Assembly: GCA_030704615.1 (NCBI GenBank)
Contig: CM060731.1
Location: 8,124,001 to 8,188,000 of the forward strand
Source: Takakia lepidozioides
Lineage: Eukaryota > Streptophyta > Takakiopsida > Takakiales > Takakiaceae
Direction: 5' to 3'
DNA: 64,000 nt
Of this stretch, positions 54,901-64,000 are shown piece after piece. Every line of letters starts with the position of its first letter. The first letter of the stretch is position 1. The position numbers and the translations under genes were made by a program. Under the pieces are notes generated by a model. The model was not told the origin of the DNA. It did not search any database and saw only the letters and a list, made by a program, of their open reading frames with translations.

Positions 54901-56970
54901 GCACTCAAGTACTTGTTGAAGTCGAGTGGGGTAGACAAGGATGATAAACTCCAGTCCTTGCAACGCCGTATTGCTGAGGTTGAACATTTTCTTCAGGTTT
55001 GGGTCTGCACATCATCCGTTTTGGTGAACTTTCTGTTGTGCAGTCAATTGCCCATTTTTCAGAGATCAACCATATGATCTTCTATAGTTTTTTTTATAGC
55101 ATACATTAACGTTTACGTTGGTAATCATCTGCCAATGTTTTGGACAAAATGCTGGGATTGTAAATGTAGAGTTAACTCAGGTTGTGTTGGATTCGGACTG
55201 AATCTCAGATAAGGAGAATGGCTAAAAGTGATCCAACAGGGATGGTGCGTGCTTGCAATGAGCTCCTTTTACAACTTTCCCGTGGGAACAACAACATAGA
55301 GGTATGTCTTTTAAGGGTGCAATAATGAGTTGTTTAAGTCTAGGCAAGAGCCCCTAGAATGAGCGATCTTACACGTGTGGGGATTAGAAATTTTGGTTGG
55401 TGATGCACTGCATTACGGATGGCTTTCAAGGAGATCTTATATTTGCTCTGAAGGTTGAATTGTTAATTGTTTCTTCCCTTCTTCCATCTTTTCAAATGCT
55501 CCTTATAGGTTTCCCTTCTGATTTTCCAGAGCCACAAGTGACATAGGTAGAGCTAGCAGTTATTTTAGTTCATTTCTCCAACTCAGTTCTAAACTTGTCA
55601 CAGATCTGGTGTTCTGTGTGGGTACTTGGGCATCGATATTGATGGATGAAAAGTTTGGGCAATGCTAGCAATATATCCAGACTGTTCCCGGTTGTCTATA
55701 TGGCATGGTCGCTGAGTCATGCAGGCAACTCTACGTATTGGGGATCTCTATGCACTGCTTATTGAATTCTACTTCAGCCATGGAAGCATGGAGCAGGTTC
55801 ATCTCTATGCTTCTCGTTCACCTGTATCCCTTCATCCAAGTAGAACCATCTTCATCATACGAGATAAATAGAAAGAGACTTAATAATGTCGATAAAGGGC
55901 CACAAGGGCCCAATCTGGAGAAATCAAACATTATCTTCTAATGTTTTAGATTCATTTCATGCTCTTTAGGTATACCATTGTCGTTGGAGAGAAAAAGACA
56001 TGGTATACCAACTGTGGCATTGTTGTGGCATCATTGGGAATGTGGGCAAAGATGTAGCACAGTGGGGTAGCACATGTTTTTGAGGGTCATAGGGCATTGT
56101 ATTAGTATTGTTGTTCTTATTGTACTTTAGGTGTGAGCCAAGAAACAATAGTTGCCATGACCAAAGAATAGGTAAATTTGTTCCAAACAAGGGAATCTTC
56201 ATATGGCTGGGACTGCTTAATCCTTGGAACCGTCATTTGTTGAAAGATGAAGACAACTGTTGATATATCTCTACTTAAAGATGATCCGACTTATTCCTCT
56301 GTAAAGCCAGTTTTAGTCCTAACTGAGCATTTTTGCTCTTAATGTCTTGATCTTATGGGATCATGGGCCAGGCATATCAAATGATAGAGAAGATGCGGGC
56401 TCGGAAAATCTTGCTAGGACCCTTCATCGATCAAAACATTGTGGAGGCTATTTATCAGGTTTTTCCCTTTATACTGCTTGATAAGAAACTGGGTATTAAG
56501 TTAGAGCGCCGCTTGGTCAGCTTTCATCCATCCCCCATCGTGAAAATCTCAAATCTTGTGAAGAATATGAAAAATCATTTTAGTTGTCATACAATGGCAA
56601 ACTAGGATTTTGCATTAATCTGCATATGGATTGGCAATGGGGGGACAACAAATGGGTGGAATCAAACAACAGTCCATTGTGCAGCTGTAAATATGGCTAA
56701 TGCATGTTGCCCAGCTAAGCCAAAGAGTCCACGCAGTACCATTAGGTTTGCAATTTCCACATATTAGCAGTATAAACACAAGCATTAGGTAGATCCTTCC
56801 TCCTTATTGTTAGCCTACTCACAGTCTATAGTTTCTGTTCCATACACCTGGTTGCATATTTCAAGATCCTTTTGCACTTACTAACTGTGTGGGATTGTGA
56901 ATAGGCAATTGGTATGGAAGCTACAGAAGATCTTAGTGAAGCCATCAGTGAGGAAATTTTCCTGGTTTAG
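38990..56970 (+). CDS. IFT140: Intraflagellar transport protein IFT140, 5'-incomplete, 27 exons
   Basis: IFT140 is a core subunit of IFT complex A, which drives retrograde transport in cilia and flagella and entry of membrane proteins; in plants it should act in motile sperm. The joined exons give about 1,030 residues that follow the animal protein from roughly residue 430 to the end: second WD40 propeller, then a long TPR-like alpha-solenoid. Every junction checked keeps phase, all use AG acceptors and GT donors, and there is no internal stop. The final exon ends at TAG 56968-56970 with an acidic tail [14 protein letters not shown]. The first propeller (about 400 residues) is not found in the window. 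Introns are rich in LINE 3' ends. The pattern suggests a functional 3' gene body with a lost or distant 5' part. Confidence 0.93.
43098..43620 (+). repeat. LINE L2 3'-end copies in IFT140 intron
   Basis: 43098-43210 matches the end of the L2 frame near 33330-33450 (e.g. GCAGCCTACCTTCATGAG). Three tail copies then follow, each with GAGCTTTCC-like text, a GGACATTATA/GACGTT motif and ATTTCATTTC repeats (43245-43310, 43370-43410, 43425-43470), and another tail at 43570-43620. Clustering of tails suggests repeated insertion next to the same site. Confidence 0.7.
43636..43942 (-). mobile_element. tRNA-derived SINE, family S3 (AU-like)
   Basis: On the - strand the head reads GGTATCCCAGTGGTTAGGTG (A-box, about 43938-43919) and CTGGGTTCAATTCTTGC (B-box near 43889-43879). 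The body contains AGGTCTGGGGTAAGGCAAC and the 3' end reads GAGGCCTCACACTCGTGC style text near 43670-43655. This layout resembles the plant AU-SINE superfamily; I cannot confirm the family name. It lies in an IFT140 intron in antisense orientation. Confidence 0.6.
43980..44525 (-). repeat. GGGAGAT-type degenerate repeat element, inverted copy
   Basis: The - strand reproduces the order seen at 28480-29470 (GGCTACCCTAGT end, GGGCCTCTACAT units, then the CATGTGGGAGA part). Its outer end is replaced at 44525 by unrelated SINE-like sequence (44525-44700). A + strand copy of the missing end is at 44755-44838. Confidence 0.65.
45488..56970 (+). CDS. IFT140: IFT140 exons 8-27: TPR-like solenoid and C-terminus
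   Basis: Exons: 45488-45592, 45996-46148 ([10 protein letters not shown]), 46454-46687, 46817-46927 ([20 protein letters not shown]), 47495-47646 ([19 protein letters not shown]), 48405-48558 ([20 protein letters not shown]), 49920-50036, 50535-50660, 50842-50925 ([18 protein letters not shown]), 52067-52179 ([19 protein letters not shown]), 52429-52519, 52941-53129 ([20 protein letters not shown]), 53397-53442 ([18 protein letters not shown]), 54061-54148 ([13 protein letters not shown]), 54278-54370 ([18 protein letters not shown]), 54880-54996, 55209-55301, 55725-55796, 56372-56458 and 56905-56970. These are the best conserved blocks of the family. Exon phases agree throughout. The 46-base exon 53397-53442 is the smallest. 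Confidence 0.94.
49190..49400 (-). repeat. LINE L2 C-terminal fragment, antisense in IFT140 intron
   Basis: The - strand reads [20 protein letters not shown] and [18 protein letters not shown], then CEDRLCPAC, matching the LINE frame at 33100-33290. It is antisense to IFT140, unlike the other L2 copies nearby. 48776-49190 to its left is a GC/AT-patchy repeat with the palindrome GCTCACGTGAGC at 48793-48804 and an (AT)n run at 49108-49122. Confidence 0.75.
50210..50400 (+). repeat. LINE L2 3' tail in IFT140 intron
   Basis: Contains CTTGTTCTACTTTGTCTCAT and GTGGACGTTATAAAGTTTC, the characteristic L2 end. Only the untranslated tail is present. Confidence 0.6.
51165..51855 (+). repeat. Two LINE L2 3'-end copies in IFT140 intron
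   Basis: The first (51165-51510) begins with a tail (GAGCTTTCTGTGGACGTTAT), then C-terminal coding-like text with GTGAGCTCCCACAATCTGCG. The second (51520-51855) has another tail and the zinc-knuckle end [20 protein letters not shown], here with the His ligand intact. Both point the same way as IFT140. Confidence 0.75.
53150..53280 (+). repeat. Short LINE L2-like fragment in IFT140 intron
   Basis: TTACTGACCTACCTGTGTGAG resembles the C-terminal L2 text around 33425-33450 and its copies elsewhere in this gene. It is degraded and short. Confidence 0.4.
54430..54712 (+). repeat. LINE L2 3' end with TAAA microsatellite tail
   Basis: Coding-like remnants (TACTATGAGATC, TTTCCACTTTGAGGATC) are followed by GGACGTTATAAATAAATAAA, so here the usual ATTTC tail is replaced by a (TAAA)n run at about 54672-54702. 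Confidence 0.7.
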
Positions 56971-57054
56971 CCTCACAAGGTATTGGTCTACATCTATAAA
57001 CATCGCATGCACTTAACAGAGCACGCGACATCATAATTTACCCTGGTTGGTAAG

Positions 57055-57140
57055 TTGGGTCTAGTCGGTTCACTCTTTCCCTCCTTAAGGCCCTGAATTG
57101 TGGGTTGTCGCTCCCATGTTCCTTTTTGAAAAAGAAAAAG
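57055..57140 (+). mobile_element. SINE family S1, 3' fragment
   Basis: CCTTAAGGCCCTGAATTGTG and GTTGTCGCTCCCATGTTCC match the tail of the S1 copies at 1881-2115 and 2541-2772, followed by an A-rich tail. The tRNA-like head is largely missing. Confidence 0.7.
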
Positions 57141-57700
57141 AAAAAAGAAAAAAGAAGTTATGGTTGGCTTCGTTGAGGTTTGTAGTGACGTCATACTCTT
57201 TTAGGAATAGTTAGCTTCCAGTTTTGCTCTTTGACATACTAAATACTAGTAATGGAAATGTGAGGAAGGCTGCCTGCAGAAAATGCAGTGTTTCTTGTCA
57301 TGGCTGACTTTTGAGGCCGCCTATGGTCTTGATATATAATGTTGCTTCTCACGTCTAGAACTATGGCACTAGTATTAAGTCATTCAAAGTGCTTGGTCCA
57401 TGCTCAATTTATTCGTTGTCAAATCTATCCTTTCGTTTGGTGCATTTAAGGCCTCTTGCAATTAGCTCTCTCTAAGAAGACACACTTGGGTCTCATTTCC
57501 CCTATTGGGAACCAACATGTACATATCCAAGGTGGGCATCTCTCTCTCTCAAATACACCCATACAATATCTTTTCTACACCCTCAATGATAAAAACAGCG
57601 GGGCGAGGGTGTATAACTACCCAACTAAAATTATACAACTGATTAAGGTCCAAGCTGGACATAGGCTCTTTTGTTTATTCTCACAGTGCTCAAGTAAAGA
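57141..57700. other. Downstream of IFT140, non-coding
   Basis: No gene was recognised. One + strand frame (57456-57869) runs into the SINE and has no domain. Confidence 0.45.
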
Positions 57701-57704
57701 AATA

Positions 57705-57940
57705 GACCAACAGTCAGTAGCTCTGTTGGTAAGTGCACTGAGTGCCACCCAAATGACTCTGGGGTCAAATCCTGGGGTCAAATCCTGCTACTTGACGGGT
57801 GTGGTATGCTCTTCTCCCCCTTCCCTAGGCGGTGTCCCATCAGAAAGCCTTACGGCGAGGTTACTGTGAAAGAGGTTATTTTCTCCTCTCACTATCAAGG
57901 GGCCTGATTTGTGAGCTGTCGCTCCCTTTAAAAAAAAGAA
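57705..57940 (+). mobile_element. tRNA-derived SINE, family S1, copy 3
   Basis: Starts GACCAACAGTCAGTAGCTCT, with A-box TAGCTCTGTTGGTAAGTGC and B-box GGGTCAAATCC, the latter duplicated in tandem (GGGGTCAAATCCT twice, 57762-57788). Ends GAGCTGTCGCTCCC plus an A-rich tail. It is the same family as 1881-2115 but on the opposite strand. Confidence 0.85.
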
Positions 57941-59100
57941 AGAAAAGAATTTAGTGGAATATCATTGTAGCACTTAGGTGTTGTGATACTCACAATATCA
58001 GATGCACATTACAACTGCGAGATATGTATCCAAATATCATTAAAGCAGTCTATTAAACTGGATGCAAATCCTGTCTAAATGGGAATAACTGATCGGCTTT
58101 GATCTCATTTTCTGCCCATAGTGTTTTTGTTTGTGTTTGTTTAGGGTAAAACACCCTATGACCGTTATAGTTCCTATGACCGATCACCTCATAACTGCTT
58201 GGGTCAGGCGGCATGAGCCACCATTGCTGGGCCCAAGACTGCTCATTTGTGCCACTTGGCAAACAGTTGTTTGATAGAACCCCCAAAAAATGTGATTGGT
58301 CATTAGGCTCAAGGTTCACACAAGCGTTCGGATTGGTTCAACTTTGAAACCCCTAAACTTTGTGTGGACTTCATGAAATCACTTACTTTCAAGTGTGTTG
58401 GGATGCCCCGGATGTGGGGCATTTTATCAATTTTATCCGGGGTAAAAACGATAAAAATTCACCGTTAGATCTTCCGCCATCGTTAGATGAATGGTCATAG
58501 GCTTGTCTATCCTAAGTCATCATAGAAATATCAATGTAGTTGATATTGATACTTGTATGACAATACACAGCTCCTCTTTGTCAAGTGGAATCTATTTTCA
58601 TCCATAATAAACTTAAAAATTTCATAAGTTATTCAATAACAGAGATGTTTCCCAGAAGAGGTCTTACCTAGAGAAGACGACTCGATTTTAACTAACTCCG
58701 GACTTTGGCTTAAATCCGGATACGTATCCAATACGGACAGTCTTATACGACGTCCTTTAAGTGCACGGAGCGTAGGGTTATCAGTCAGATATATGGTTTT
58801 TAAAATGCAATCGAGAAAGTCGGACCAGGTGGTGATAAGGAAGAAATTGAATGACAATCTATCCTAGTAAATTTCAACCTGGTGCCCGTACACGTGATAA
58901 TCCACGACTTCGCAAGACTTAATTACAGACGTCGTTTACATTTAAATTCATACCACTGATTGACCTCAGTGTCTTCTAATACCGTGAGCAAGCTTCCTTC
59001 TCAGAATGCACTGCCCTGCTCCCTCAACCCCAATCATTTTGGACCATCTCTGTGAAAACGAAAACTATTTTACACAATTCATCGGCACAACCTCATGAGC
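57941..59100. other. Intergenic, non-coding
   Basis: No gene, RNA or clear repeat was recognised between the SINE and the first histone gene. Short frames on both strands have no domain. Confidence 0.45.
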
Positions 59101-59184
59101 AACTCACGCAAAGATTCTCGCACAAGAGTAGCTGGCCAAAAGCAAAGAAACTGTTCAGTAAAACATACGATTGATGGAGAACAC

Positions 59185-60300
<1,116 letters not shown>

Positions 60301-60307
60301 TAAAACC

Positions 60308-60649
<342 letters not shown>

Positions 60650-60997
60650 TCAGTAGGGAGCACACCAACACCCGAGCAATCCAAATCCACCGCGACGACT
60701 GAAGACAAACACTGATACAGCCACAAACAACACCTAAGATCCAGAGCAGCACAGCCGAAAGGAAGCAGCTTGGAGACGATTCGACAGCAGCAAGAAAGAC
60801 TTCTACGAGTGTGTGACACTCTCAACAACTTATACGCACAGACAAGCAAACACTCACCGCACTTGTTTTGAACGAGAGAGCGCGTGGCCCGTCGGATCTA
60901 CTCACGACGGTTCAGATGATACAGAATCTTTACCACCAGATTCAAAAACTGACGGCCTCGATGTGACAGAGTGGGAGAGGAAAGGGTGCCTGGAAGC

Positions 60998-61087
60998 CGT
61001 TGGATTCTCATCGACGGCTCTTGGATGATGTCATTTCAAAATCTCACGCGGATCGAAGTTTGTCCGTCCGATAGTAAGAATCCAACG
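60998..61087 (-). promoter_or_regulatory. Plant histone promoter motifs upstream of H4 gene 2
   Basis: In gene orientation, AATCCAACG (60998-61006) matches the plant histone nonamer. CGCGGATC is at 61047-61054 on the + strand; this is the plant histone octamer, which works in either orientation. A second AATCCAACG lies on the + strand at 61079-61087. These motifs are known to give S-phase expression of plant histone genes. Distance to the ATG is 380-470 bases. Confidence 0.65.
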
Positions 61088-61342
61088 GTATGCGTATTAC
61101 TAACTCCTCCTACTTAGTTTGGGCGGGATTAGTCTAACTAAACTGTGGGAACTTTTGATGCTCCGGTTTTTGAATCAAAGAAAAGCTCGGGCGACATTCA
61201 GAAGCATCTTCCGAATTCATTGAGTCCTCTAGTGTAGATTCTATCCTCTCTGCAAGACAGATTTACTGACTATATTCCCCTTGTTTAAGGCATACCCCGT
61301 AGAGGAAGGGGAATAACCCCCTAGCGCCAGAAGCTTACCTTA

Positions 61343-62756
61343 GGCCCCGGCCGCATCTGCCGGTTAGGTAACCGACGGCTAACCGGTCAGTTACGTGGCT
61401 GGCCTGATAGCTAATTAATCCCCGGCCGCACCTGCCGGTTAAGTTAACTGGTGCAACGTAGTTAACAAACCGTGCTGCTGCCCGAATTCCTTTCCTGCCC
61501 GCACGATGGCATCGCCCTTTCCTCTCTCCTCGTGCGCACGAGCTATGGCGTTGTACAATCTGGAAGAATCCTTTGTCTCTGTTATATGTGACTTTCATTC
61601 TTGCAGGCACTGGGACGTCAAGAAGCAAGAGCCCCGCATATGACGGTCTGGAGCGCAGCCAAGTGACTCTGGGAGTGCAAAGAAATTACAGAGAGGCTGC
61701 TTTGGCCTGCCGTTTCTCCTTGTGTTCTATGAACAATGCGGGTATATGCCATGGCTGCTCAGTTGCACTTGGGAGTTTTCACTTCACCAGAGTTGAGACC
61801 TGCGCGAGCAAAGGAGTCGCTTTGGATTGAAATTTCCCATTCTACTGGGATCTCGGAGGTCTCCGTCTCTGAGCTTCAAACTTCCTCTCGTGAGTTGTGA
61901 TGAGGTGTCAGCTGAATTTAATTTAACGTAAGCCTTTTTCTTTTGCTGCATTGGTTATGGGGAAATTGCGTTGGAGGTGTGCTCTGCCGTCACTGGACTC
62001 TTTGTACGAATTGATTGGGCAGTTATCCTGAAACTATTCGATGCAATTCAAGCAAGTCTAGTTGGATGTAACTAGTTTTCTCAGATCTAACAACATTCAC
62101 AGATGTAGATAGGACATCTGTTCCACCTGGCAAGTCCATAGCCTAGGAAGCTCTCCCTTGTATGCGAGCATTGATAGCACCTGTTTCTCAATATCTGCAG
62201 CTTCACTTGAGCAATCAGATTCTCCACCTTCAGCACACAAGTACCTTTGTTGTGTGGACATTCAAAATCCCAGGGAATTCAACTATGAGAGACTCTCTCT
62301 TTCAACTCACTCTCTCCCAAAAGGAAAAGTGCCAAATTTGTCACCACCTGATGAAGGAACACAATCGGAAGATGCATAAAGCCACAATGCAGAGCTAGGA
62401 AGGTATCAAGTTTGTCGCAGAAAAGCAAAGAAGCACTGCACTCAAAAAATACCGAGTAGCCACAACGAAGAGGGCCAAGCAATCAAGCGCCAAGCACTGC
62501 ACTCTATGGTGATGGAACGAGTTTCAAGCACGCGATGCATGGCATGAGCTCGCGCTGCCCGATTTTTAATCGCAGCCCGAGGTTTAACACCTCCATGGAG
62601 GAGGTGTTAAATATCGGCCACTCCCCGTTACAGGATTTAACGGCAGTTAATAGCCGGTTAGGTCACCGGCTTCCTAATCGGCAGGTGCGGCCGTCGTGCC
62701 GCTAACGCCGATTAGCTAACCTAATTGCTTCCTAACTAGCAGGTGCGGCCGGGGCC
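61343..62756. mobile_element. PIF/Harbinger-like non-autonomous DNA transposon
   Basis: A 1,414-bp element with terminal inverted repeats beginning GGCCCCGGCCGCA on both ends, extended to about 27 bases (followed by CTGC and GTTAGG), and flanked by TTA on each side (61340-61342 and 62757-62759). A TWA trinucleotide duplication with G/C-rich ends is the PIF/Harbinger pattern. Subterminal copies of CGGCCGCACCTGCCGGTTA recur inside each end. No transposase was recognised; the frames at 61573-61830 and 62158-62398 have no domain. Confidence 0.75.
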
Positions 62757-62759
62757 TTA

Positions 62760-63209
62760 CACCCCTAGAATATTAGCGTGGAGCGTGAATAGGGTGTCAT
62801 AGTGCCATGTCATCATCGCCACGTCATCGTCATCACGCCACGTCGTCGTCGTCATTTTTGTTTTGAGGTGCCTATACTGCCCAAAGAGAAAACCACAAAA
62901 ATGAAAAACTTCCTGAACGGGCGTACCTGCCGGCGTGTGTGTTTCTTTTGCAAAGGAACCTCGCAGAGTCGCGTGAGCCGATCACTCCGTAGAATTTCCA
63001 ACTCAACCAACATCGTGATTCTGCGGTTGTTGTCAACTCAGCTCTAATTTTCTGGCAGTGATGGAGATGTGGAGCTGAATACTACAGTGCGTGGGAAATC
63101 ATTGCAGTGTTCAGACCCATTGTCAATGACTGCATCCTCTCACTTCCTCAGTTTCACACCAATTCTTTTCAAATTGTCTTGACGCAGGGGAGGCAGTGCA
63201 GCATGTGCG
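62760..63209. other. Upstream region of the MIT-AAA gene
   Basis: Contains a CGTCGTCATC-rich stretch (62805-62860). Probably the promoter and 5' UTR of the gene that starts at 63210. No TATA box is obvious. Confidence 0.4.
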
Positions 63210-64000
63210 ATGCTGGAGTCGTTGTCATCGGCTTTGTGGCCCGCCTATGAATCGGAGCGCTCGCAGCCCTGGGTGCCACCCCCCATGCACCACGCCTCTG
63301 TATCAGGGGCGGGTAACAGTCAGCGCGTGGTGGAGAAGTACCCTATACACATAGTGGAGAAGTTAAATGGCTACTTCAGTATGGGGAAGGAAGAATTAGA
63401 CCAAGCGGTGCGTGCAGATGAGTGGGGTCTTTCGTCAGATGCTCTCCTCCACTATAAGAATGCAGATCGATTTTTCGCTGAAGGCATTTTTCACCTTTTT
63501 TTACAAGGTGACGATTGATGTCACCTTGTAATGTTATCAGCAGCAAGTCCTAGTGGAATTCAGCAGGTAATTCGATCCTGGGCTTGGCTCTCTTCTCTCT
63601 CGCTCGTCAATTAGCGGGCATAATAGAAGTACAGGGATGTTGTTGGAATGCAATGGGCATTCTAACTCAATTAACCTAAAACTGAGGAGCTTTCTAGGAT
63701 TGGAAGAGGACCTTACTCTCCCTGTGTTTAAGCTGTAGGGTGCAATCGGGCGTCAACTTATTGCTATAATAAGGAGCTTTCTGGACGAATCTGGAAAATC
63801 TCAATCAGAAGTCGTTCTTCAAAAGCATAGGCAGCAATTAGCTTGGTTATATTGAATGAATCGGATGCAACGACACCGGTGCAACTGGCAACATTCTCGC
63901 TTACAGATGTGCAGTTGAATAAGAATCCAGGAGGCTCGAATAACAGTTTTAATGTCTCAGGTGTACTTCAGCTGGCAATTACATCCCAGAGAAGCATCTT
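63210..64000 (+). CDS. Spastin-like MIT-domain AAA ATPase, N-terminal exons
   Basis: The first exon (ATG at 63210) encodes an MIT domain: VEKYPIHIVEKLNGYFSMGK, EELDQAVRADEWGLSSDALL, HYKNADRFFAEG. MIT domains bind ESCRT-III or guide microtubule-severing AAA ATPases; this text closely resembles the N-terminal part of plant spastin-like AAA proteins as I recall them. The exon probably ends near 63483 or 63507, and a 23-base exon (63544-63566, ASPSGIQQ) follows in phase with a clear GTAATT donor. The AAA domain would lie beyond the window end. The stretch 63567-64000 is probably intron, with possible small exons I cannot confirm. Confidence 0.6.

Noticed and set aside
57705-57800. A functional tRNA gene
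   Set aside because: A- and B-boxes are present, but no acceptor or anticodon stems close, and the copy has a SINE tail and sister copies.

Overview
This window looks like nuclear DNA of a land plant, most likely one that makes flagellated sperm (bryophyte, lycophyte, fern, cycad or Ginkgo). The main reason is a large multi-exon IFT140 gene, an intraflagellar-transport subunit that flowering plants and conifers have lost. Plant-type histone H4 genes, plant PPR fragments, plant LTR elements, L1-like LINEs and tRNA-derived SINEs agree with this. The long repeat-filled introns suggest a large genome, so a fern, lycophyte or Ginkgo/cycad fits better than a compact bryophyte, but I cannot name the species.

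Layout. 1-11.4 kb: a degenerate Ty3/gypsy chromovirus (gag, protease, RT, RNase H, integrase, chromodomain, 3' LTR) on the + strand, split by about 5.4 kb of younger insertions (two SINEs, a reversed LTR of the same family, an L1-like LINE). 11.4-15.8 kb: simple and tandem repeats, a 53-bp satellite, a CACTA-type transposon end and a terminal-inverted-repeat element. 15.8-26.7 kb: a second Ty3/gypsy element on the - strand whose Pol ends in a PHD finger instead of a chromodomain. Its RT and RNase H are separated by about 5.5 kb that carries serially duplicated PPR pseudogene pieces and one exon of ribosomal protein L35. 26.7-27.3 kb: a chimeric gypsy fragment and the missing 5' half of the LINE. 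27.3-38.9 kb: repeats, a copia 3' end, a TA-flanked MITE present with its empty site, a second LINE, a long direct duplication, and the last exons of an unidentified coiled-coil gene.

38.99-56.97 kb: 27 exons of IFT140 on the + strand, about 1,030 codons with consistent splice phases and no internal stop. They cover the second WD40 propeller and the whole TPR half; the first roughly 400 residues are absent. Its introns are full of 3' ends of one LINE family. 57-58 kb: SINEs. 59.2-60.6 kb: two intronless, identical histone H4 genes on the - strand with plant histone promoter motifs. 61.34-62.76 kb: a 1.4-kb PIF/Harbinger-like non-autonomous element. 63.2 kb to the end: the 5' end of a spastin-like MIT-domain AAA ATPase gene.

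The host genes (coiled-coil gene, IFT140, H4 pair, MIT-AAA gene) are independent plant genes, not an operon. Much of the rest is nested transposon debris, and several insertions can be ordered from target-site duplications.
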